Positions 51,689-57,884 of a stretch of 57,884 nt of DNA are shown one piece after another. The translations under genes were made by a program, and so were the position numbers. Within the stretch, counting starts at the first letter, position 1, and the number at the start of each line of letters is the position of its first letter. Below the pieces are notes generated by a model. That model had not been told where the DNA came from, ran no database searches, and saw only the letters and a list, made by a program, of their open reading frames with translations. Origin of the DNA: Curtobacterium sp. GC_Cur_3 (GTDB lineage: Bacteria; Actinomycetota; Actinomycetes; Actinomycetales; Microbacteriaceae); NCBI RefSeq assembly GCF_026544205.1, contig NZ_JALNUI010000026.1:1-57884 (forward strand), given 5' to 3'.

Positions 51689-52665
51689 CCCGCCACTTCC
51701 TCCGTGACGACGACCTGACCCAGGCCGAACAGTCCGCGATCCTCGACCTCGCCGTCGAGATGAAGCGCGACCGCTGGGGCGCCAAGCCCCTCGCCGGCCC
51801 GCAGAGCGTCGCCGTGATCTTCGACAAGTCGTCGACCCGCACCCGGGTGTCCTTCCACGTCGGCATCAGCGACCTCGGCGGCAGCCCGCTCATCATTTCG
51901 ACCGCCAACAGCCAGCTCGGCGGCAAGGAGACCCCGTCCGACACCGCCCGGGTGCTGGAGCGCATGGTGTCCGCGATCGTCTGGCGCACCTACGGCCAGG
52001 CCGGGCTCGAGGAGATGGCCGCGAGCACGTCCGTGCCCGTCGTGAACGCGCTCTCCGACGACTTCCACCCCTGCCAGCTCCTCGCGGACCTGCTCACCAT
52101 CCGGGAGCACCGCGGCGCCCTCGCCGGCCAGACCATCGCGTTCGTCGGTGACGGTGCGAGCAACATGGCGCACTCGTACCTGCTGGCCTGCGCGACGGCC
52201 GGCATGCACGTCCGCGTCGGCTCCCCGAGCGCGTTCTCGCCCACCCCGCAGGTGGTCACGGACGCCGAACACCGCGCCGCCGAGACGGGCGGATCCGTGC
52301 TCGTCGTGACCGACCCGGTCGCCGCGGTCGCCGGCGCCGACGTGGTCGTCACCGACACGTGGGTGTCGATGGGCAAGGAGGACGAGAAGCAGCAGCGACT
52401 CGACACCTTCAACGGCTACCGCGTCGACGACGCACTGATGGCCCACGCAGCCGACGACGCGGTGTTCATGCACTGCCTGCCGGCCGACCGCGGCTACGAG
52501 GTGACCGCCGACGTGATCGACGGCCCGCGCAGCATCATCTGGGACGAGGCGGAGAACCGTCTCCACGCCCAGAAGGCCCTGCTCGCCTGGCTCCTCGCCG
52601 CGAACACCGCGAGCGCGGCCACCGCCGCGAACACCGCGAGCGCGGCCACCGCCGCGAACAACTGA
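51685..52665 (+). CDS. argF: Ornithine carbamoyltransferase with repetitive C-terminal tail
   Basis: This 326-residue enzyme makes citrulline from ornithine and carbamoyl phosphate. Carbamoyl-phosphate motifs are KSSTRTRVSF and HPCQLLADLLT; the ornithine-binding motif is FMHCLPADRG. The last 22 residues are AANTASAAT repeated twice plus AANN, encoded by a 27-bp tandem repeat, beyond the normal family end at KALLAWLL. ATG overlaps argD. It is 27 bases upstream of argG; no argR lies between them. Confidence 0.96.
   Translation: MTRHFLRDDDLTQAEQSAILDLAVEMKRDRWGAKPLAGPQSVAVIFDKSSTRTRVSFHVGISDLGGSPLIISTANSQLGGKETPSDTARVLERMVSAIVWRTYGQAGLEEMAASTSVPVVNALSDDFHPCQLLADLLTIREHRGALAGQTIAFVGDGASNMAHSYLLACATAGMHVRVGSPSAFSPTPQVVTDAEHRAAETGGSVLVVTDPVAAVAGADVVVTDTWVSMGKEDEKQQRLDTFNGYRVDDALMAHAADDAVFMHCLPADRGYEVTADVIDGPRSIIWDEAENRLHAQKALLAWLLAANTASAATAANTASAATAANN
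52597..52662 (+). repeat. 27-bp tandem repeat at the 3' end of argF
   Basis: Two exact 27-base units (52597-52623 and 52624-52650) and a partial third encode AANTASAAT twice and AANN. The period is a multiple of three, so copy-number change keeps the frame. Confidence 0.92.
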
Positions 52666-52692
52666 CCCCCCAACACCCCTAGGAGACATCAC

Positions 52693-53889
52693 ATGGCAGA
52701 CCGCGTCGTACTGGCGTACTCCGGAGGACTCGACACCTCCGTCGGCATCGGCTGGCTCAAGGACGCCACCGGCAAAGAGGTCGTCGCGCTGGCGGTGGAC
52801 GTCGGCCAGGGTGGCGAGGACATGGAGGCCATCCGGCAGCGCGCGCTCGACTGCGGCGCGGTGGAGTCGGTCGTCATCGACGCGAAGGACGAGTTCGCCG
52901 ACGACTACCTCGTGCCCGCCCTCAAGGCCAACGCGCTCTACCAGAAGCGCTACCCCCTGGTCTCCGCGCTGAGCCGCCCGCTCATCGCGAAGCACCTGGC
53001 CCTGACCGCCAAGCAGCTCGGCGCCGACAGCGTCGCGCACGGCTGCACCGGCAAGGGCAACGACCAGGTCCGCTTCGAGGCCGCCGTGGCCGCGATCGCC
53101 CCCGACCTGACCAGCGTCGCCCCGGTCCGTGACCTCGCGCTCACCCGCGACAAGGCGATCGTCTACGCGCAGGAGCACAACCTGCCCATCCTGCAGAGCA
53201 AGAAGTCGCCGTACTCGATCGACCAGAACGTCTGGGGTCGCGCGGTGGAGACCGGGTTCCTCGAGGACCCGTGGAACGCCCCGATCGAGGACCTCTACGC
53301 CTACACGCAGGACCCGGCGATCGCTCGCGACGCCGACGAGGTCACGATCACGTTCGAGCAGGGCATCCCGGTCGCGCTCGACGGCCAGCGCTTCAGCGTG
53401 CTGCGCATCGTGCAGGAGCTCAACGCCCTCGCCGGCAAGCACGGCGTCGGCCGCATCGACGTCGTCGAGGACCGTCTCGTCGGCATCAAGTCGCGTGAGG
53501 TCTACGAGGCCCCGGCCGCGATGGCGCTCATCGCCGCGCACGAGGAGCTCGAGAGCCTGACCCTCGAGCGTGACGTGAACCGCTACAAGCGCGGTGTCGA
53601 GTCCGAGTGGGCCGACCTGGTCTACGACGGCCTCTGGTTCGGTGGGCTCAAGCGCTCGCTCGACGCCTTCATCAACGACACCCAGCAGTACGTCTCGGGC
53701 GACATCCGCATGCAGCTGCACGGCGGCCGCGCGACGGTCACGGGTCGCCGCAGCGAGCAGTCGCTGTACGACTTCGACCTCGCGACCTACGACACCGGCG
53801 ACACGTTCGACCAGTCGCTGTCGAAAGGCTTCATCGAGATCTGGTCGCTCCCGTCCAAGATCTCCGCCCGCCGCGACCTGGCGAACTGA
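52693..53889 (+). CDS. argG: Argininosuccinate synthase
   Basis: This 398-residue enzyme joins citrulline and aspartate with ATP. It has the PP-loop [44 protein letters not shown] and [12 protein letters not shown]. Ribosome site AGGAGA precedes the ATG. A strong hairpin follows it, so argG and argH may not always be co-transcribed. Confidence 0.97.
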   Translation: MADRVVLAYSGGLDTSVGIGWLKDATGKEVVALAVDVGQGGEDMEAIRQRALDCGAVESVVIDAKDEFADDYLVPALKANALYQKRYPLVSALSRPLIAKHLALTAKQLGADSVAHGCTGKGNDQVRFEAAVAAIAPDLTSVAPVRDLALTRDKAIVYAQEHNLPILQSKKSPYSIDQNVWGRAVETGFLEDPWNAPIEDLYAYTQDPAIARDADEVTITFEQGIPVALDGQRFSVLRIVQELNALAGKHGVGRIDVVEDRLVGIKSREVYEAPAAMALIAAHEELESLTLERDVNRYKRGVESEWADLVYDGLWFGGLKRSLDAFINDTQQYVSGDIRMQLHGGRATVTGRRSEQSLYDFDLATYDTGDTFDQSLSKGFIEIWSLPSKISARRDLAN

Positions 53890-56117
<2,228 letters not shown>

Positions 56118-56125
56118 CGGGGCCG

Positions 56126-56142
56126 AGCCGGGCCTCCCGGCT
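56126..56142 (+). terminator. Short hairpin after mpg
   Basis: AGCCGGG and CCCGGCT flank CCT (GGGCCTCCCGG overall), another small member of the GCCTCCC family. It lies 9 bases after the mpg stop and before the tyrS promoter. Confidence 0.5.
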
Positions 56143-56157
56143 GCGTTCCCTGCCGAC

Positions 56158-56186
56158 CTGACGGCGTCGGTGACCGCCGCTACGAT
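56158..56186 (+). promoter_or_regulatory. Leaderless tyrS promoter
   Basis: CTGACG (56158-56163), a 17-bp spacer and TACGAT (56181-56186) form a promoter; the GTG start lies 6 bases later. No ribosome site is present, so the transcript probably starts at the codon. Confidence 0.75.
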
Positions 56187-56192
56187 GGACCG

Positions 56193-57509
56193 GTGTCCAG
56201 TGATACCGCTCCCGACGTCCTGACGCGCCAGCAGAACGACCCCACCTTCGCCTCGGTGTGGGACGAACTGCGCTGGCGCGGTCTGGTGCAGGTCTCGACC
56301 GACGAGACCGCCCTGCAAGCGGCCCTCGACGGTGACCCGATCACCTACTACTGCGGCTTCGACCCCACGGCACCGTCCCTCCACTGCGGCAACCTCCTGC
56401 AGCTCCTGACCATGCGTCGGTTGCAGCTCGCGGGGCACCGACCACTCGCGCTCGTCGGGGGATCGACCGGGTTGATCGGGGATCCGCGACCCACGGCGGA
56501 GCGCACGCTGAACACCCGCGAGACGGTCTCGAACTGGGTGAGTCGCCTGCAGGAGCAGGTCTCTCGGTTCCTCAGTCCGGACGGTGACAACGGCGTGCGG
56601 CTCGTGAACAACCTCGACTGGACGTCGCCGCTGTCGGCGATCGACTTCCTCCGCGACATCGGCAAGTACTTCCGCGTGAACTCGATGCTGAAGAAGGACG
56701 CCGTCGCGGCACGGCTGAACTCGGACGCGGGGATCAGCTACACGGAGTTCAGCTACCAGATCCTGCAGGGGCTCGACTACCGGGAGCTCTTCCTGCAGTA
56801 CGGGTGCACGCTGCAGACCGGTGGCTCCGACCAGTGGGGCAATCTGACGTCGGGGACGGAGCTGATCCGACGTGCCGAGGGTGCGACCGTGCACGCGCTC
56901 GGCACCCCGCTGATCACGAACTCCGATGGCACCAAGTTCGGCAAGAGCGAGGGCAACGCGATCTGGCTCGACGCCGAGATGACGTCGCCCTACGCGCTGT
57001 ACCAGTTCTGGCTCAACACCGCGGATGCCGACGTCATCGCCCGACTAAGCGAGTTCACCTTCCTGCCCAGGGCGGAGATCGAACGGCTCGAGCAGGCGGT
57101 CGCCGACGAGCCCTTCCGACGGGAGGCCCAGCGGACCCTGGCGTTCGAGGTCACCTCGCTCGTGCACGGGGTCGATGCGACCCAGGCGGCGATCGATGCG
57201 TCGGCGGCGCTGTTCGGCAACGGGGACCTCGAGGCCCTCGATGCCCAGACCCTGCGGTCCGCGATCGCCGAGCTCCCGGGGTCGGTGTCCCTCGATCCGG
57301 GTGACGACCTGGCGAAGGCCCTCGTCGAGACCGAGCTGGTGAAGTCCCTCGGGGAAGCCCGACGCGCGATCGACCAGGGCGGGGTCTACGTGAACAACGC
57401 CCGAGCCGACGACCCGACCGCGACGCTGGCCGACCTCGCTCTGCCCGGGGGAGTGCTCGTCGTCCGCCGAGGCAAGAAGACCCTCGCCGGCGTGACGCTC
57501 ACCGCCTGA
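56193..57509 (+). CDS. tyrS: Tyrosyl-tRNA synthetase
   Basis: This 438-residue class I synthetase charges tRNA-Tyr. The HIGH-like motif is PSLHCGNLL, the tyrosine site includes YTEFSYQILQGLDY and TGGSDQWGNLTSG, and the KMSKS-like motif is KFGKSEGN. The C-terminal S4 RNA-binding domain is seen in LVKSLGEARRAIDQGGVYVNNARADDP. The GTG at 56193 is decided by the leaderless promoter. A terminator follows 12 bases after the stop. Confidence 0.96.
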   Translation: MSSDTAPDVLTRQQNDPTFASVWDELRWRGLVQVSTDETALQAALDGDPITYYCGFDPTAPSLHCGNLLQLLTMRRLQLAGHRPLALVGGSTGLIGDPRPTAERTLNTRETVSNWVSRLQEQVSRFLSPDGDNGVRLVNNLDWTSPLSAIDFLRDIGKYFRVNSMLKKDAVAARLNSDAGISYTEFSYQILQGLDYRELFLQYGCTLQTGGSDQWGNLTSGTELIRRAEGATVHALGTPLITNSDGTKFGKSEGNAIWLDAEMTSPYALYQFWLNTADADVIARLSEFTFLPRAEIERLEQAVADEPFRREAQRTLAFEVTSLVHGVDATQAAIDASAALFGNGDLEALDAQTLRSAIAELPGSVSLDPGDDLAKALVETELVKSLGEARRAIDQGGVYVNNARADDPTATLADLALPGGVLVVRRGKKTLAGVTLTA

Positions 57510-57521
57510 CCACCGCTTGCC

Positions 57522-57557
57522 CGAAGCCCGGTTCTCCCTTGTGGGGACCGGGCTTCG
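57522..57557 (+). terminator. Terminator after tyrS
   Basis: CGAAGCCCGGT (57522-57532) pairs with ACCGGGCTTCG (57547-57557), and inner CTCCC/GGGG bases lengthen the stem imperfectly. Confidence 0.8.
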
Positions 57558-57611
57558 TCGCGTTCCGGCGCCCGTGTTGCACGATGCGACACGCCCGGGA
57601 TCTGGCCTGGC

Positions 57612-57641
57612 TTGGCGCTCTGGCCGATCCGCCCGTAATGT
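57612..57641 (+). promoter_or_regulatory. Strong promoter-like sequence downstream of tyrS (first)
   Basis: TTGGCG (57612-57617), an 18-bp spacer and TAATGT (57636-57641) form a promoter directed out of the window. Base use becomes less GC-rich here than in the genes. It may drive an rRNA operon beyond the edge, as in related genomes where rrn follows tyrS; this is inference. Confidence 0.6.
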
Positions 57642-57744
57642 TTCCTCTCGTCACCCCAAAGGTGCGGCGGAGCGGCTGGAGCGAAAGCCCAGAGCACGTC
57701 GGCCCTCAAGCGGGACCATCCTCCACAGGAGTTCGGAACTGGCC

Positions 57745-57773
57745 TTGCGCCAACCGGCTCCGACGCCTAGGAT
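57745..57773 (+). promoter_or_regulatory. Strong promoter-like sequence downstream of tyrS (second)
   Basis: TTGCGC (57745-57750), a 17-bp spacer and TAGGAT (57768-57773) form a second promoter in tandem with the first, 132 bases downstream. Confidence 0.55.
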
Positions 57774-57884
57774 GACTACTCCACCGGTTCTCTCCTACGG
57801 GATGAGCCACAGAACCTGCTGGTACGACAAGTACCTCAGGGTTCGACGACATCGGTGGTCAAACCAAGAACGAATGCCTCTCTA
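57774..57884 (+). other. Unassigned 3' edge, possible transcript leader
   Basis: No gene is convincing in these bases. A short open frame from the ATG near 57803 runs off the edge without a ribosome site. I see no 16S rRNA start and no clear boxA element. Confidence 0.35.

Noticed and set aside
57803..57884. Start of a protein gene at the right edge
   Set aside because: There is no ribosome site or -10 at leaderless spacing, and codon use is unlike the neighbours; a transcript leader is more likely.

Overview
The window is very GC-rich, densely coded DNA from an actinobacterium. The run infC-rpmI-rplT-trmH-type methyltransferase-pheS-pheT-argC-J-B-D-F-G-H-mpg-tyrS is a chromosomal backbone order typical of Microbacteriaceae. 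The protein sequences, the small C-terminal PPHW protein, the many GTG starts and the apparently leaderless genes fit Curtobacterium or a close relative. The genus is an inference; the phylum and family-level placement is well supported. I see no insertion sequence, integrase, phage gene, CRISPR array or plasmid function, so this is ordinary chromosome.

Layout. 1-3.5 kb: an SDR oxidoreductase cut by the window edge and divergent from a TetR regulator, then an FMN-dependent monooxygenase and a small acidic protein. 3.5-8.3 kb: a three-gene ABC export unit (FtsX-type permease and two different ATPases) with overlapping start and stop codons. 8.5-11.5 kb: a phosphotransferase, a GlsB/YeaQ membrane protein, a glutaredoxin-like protein and a PrsW-type membrane protease. 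11.5-17.6 kb: an adenosylhomocysteinase-like protein, an amidohydrolase/deaminase and a DUF985 cupin with overlapping ends, followed by a polar amino-acid ABC importer. 17.6-22 kb: a quinone reductase, a small lipoprotein, an aldo/keto reductase, a repeat-filled gap, a membrane protein and a CoA-ester lyase. 22-26.3 kb: a large SF1 helicase-like protein with ruined ATPase motifs plus a small companion. 26.3-31.7 kb: a PgsA-type transferase, mscL, an FmdB zinc ribbon, a 5-formyl-THF cyclo-ligase, galU, a GNAT acetyltransferase, a membrane protein and tRNA-Ala(CGC). 31.8-40.3 kb: a VOC protein, an exported amidase-like lipoprotein, a PIG-V-type mannosyltransferase, a GH2 glycosidase, a MaoC dehydratase, a CHAD protein and an orphan maltokinase-like kinase. 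40.4-57.5 kb: translation genes, the complete arginine pathway from argC to argH, mpg and tyrS. The last 375 bases hold a terminator and two strong promoter-like sequences but no recognisable gene.

How genes work together. infC-rpmI-rplT make initiation factor 3 and ribosomal proteins L35 and L20. pheS and pheT make the two subunits of phenylalanyl-tRNA synthetase. argC, J, B, D, F, G and H cover the route from glutamate to arginine, with ArgJ recycling the acetyl group; no argR lies in the cluster. The SAH-hydrolase-like and deaminase genes form a likely pathway unit for S-adenosylhomocysteine or related nucleosides.

The most unusual signals are the complementary damage in the two ABC ATPases, the pseudo-helicase, the SAHH/deaminase pair, a dispersed perfect-palindrome family built on GGGAGGCYCG whose fragments also lie inside genes, a cluster of TCGTACGA-centred palindromes at 20.3-20.6 kb, an ATC start codon for infC, and a very regular leaderless-promoter pattern. 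Similarity statements come from reading motifs; no database search was run.
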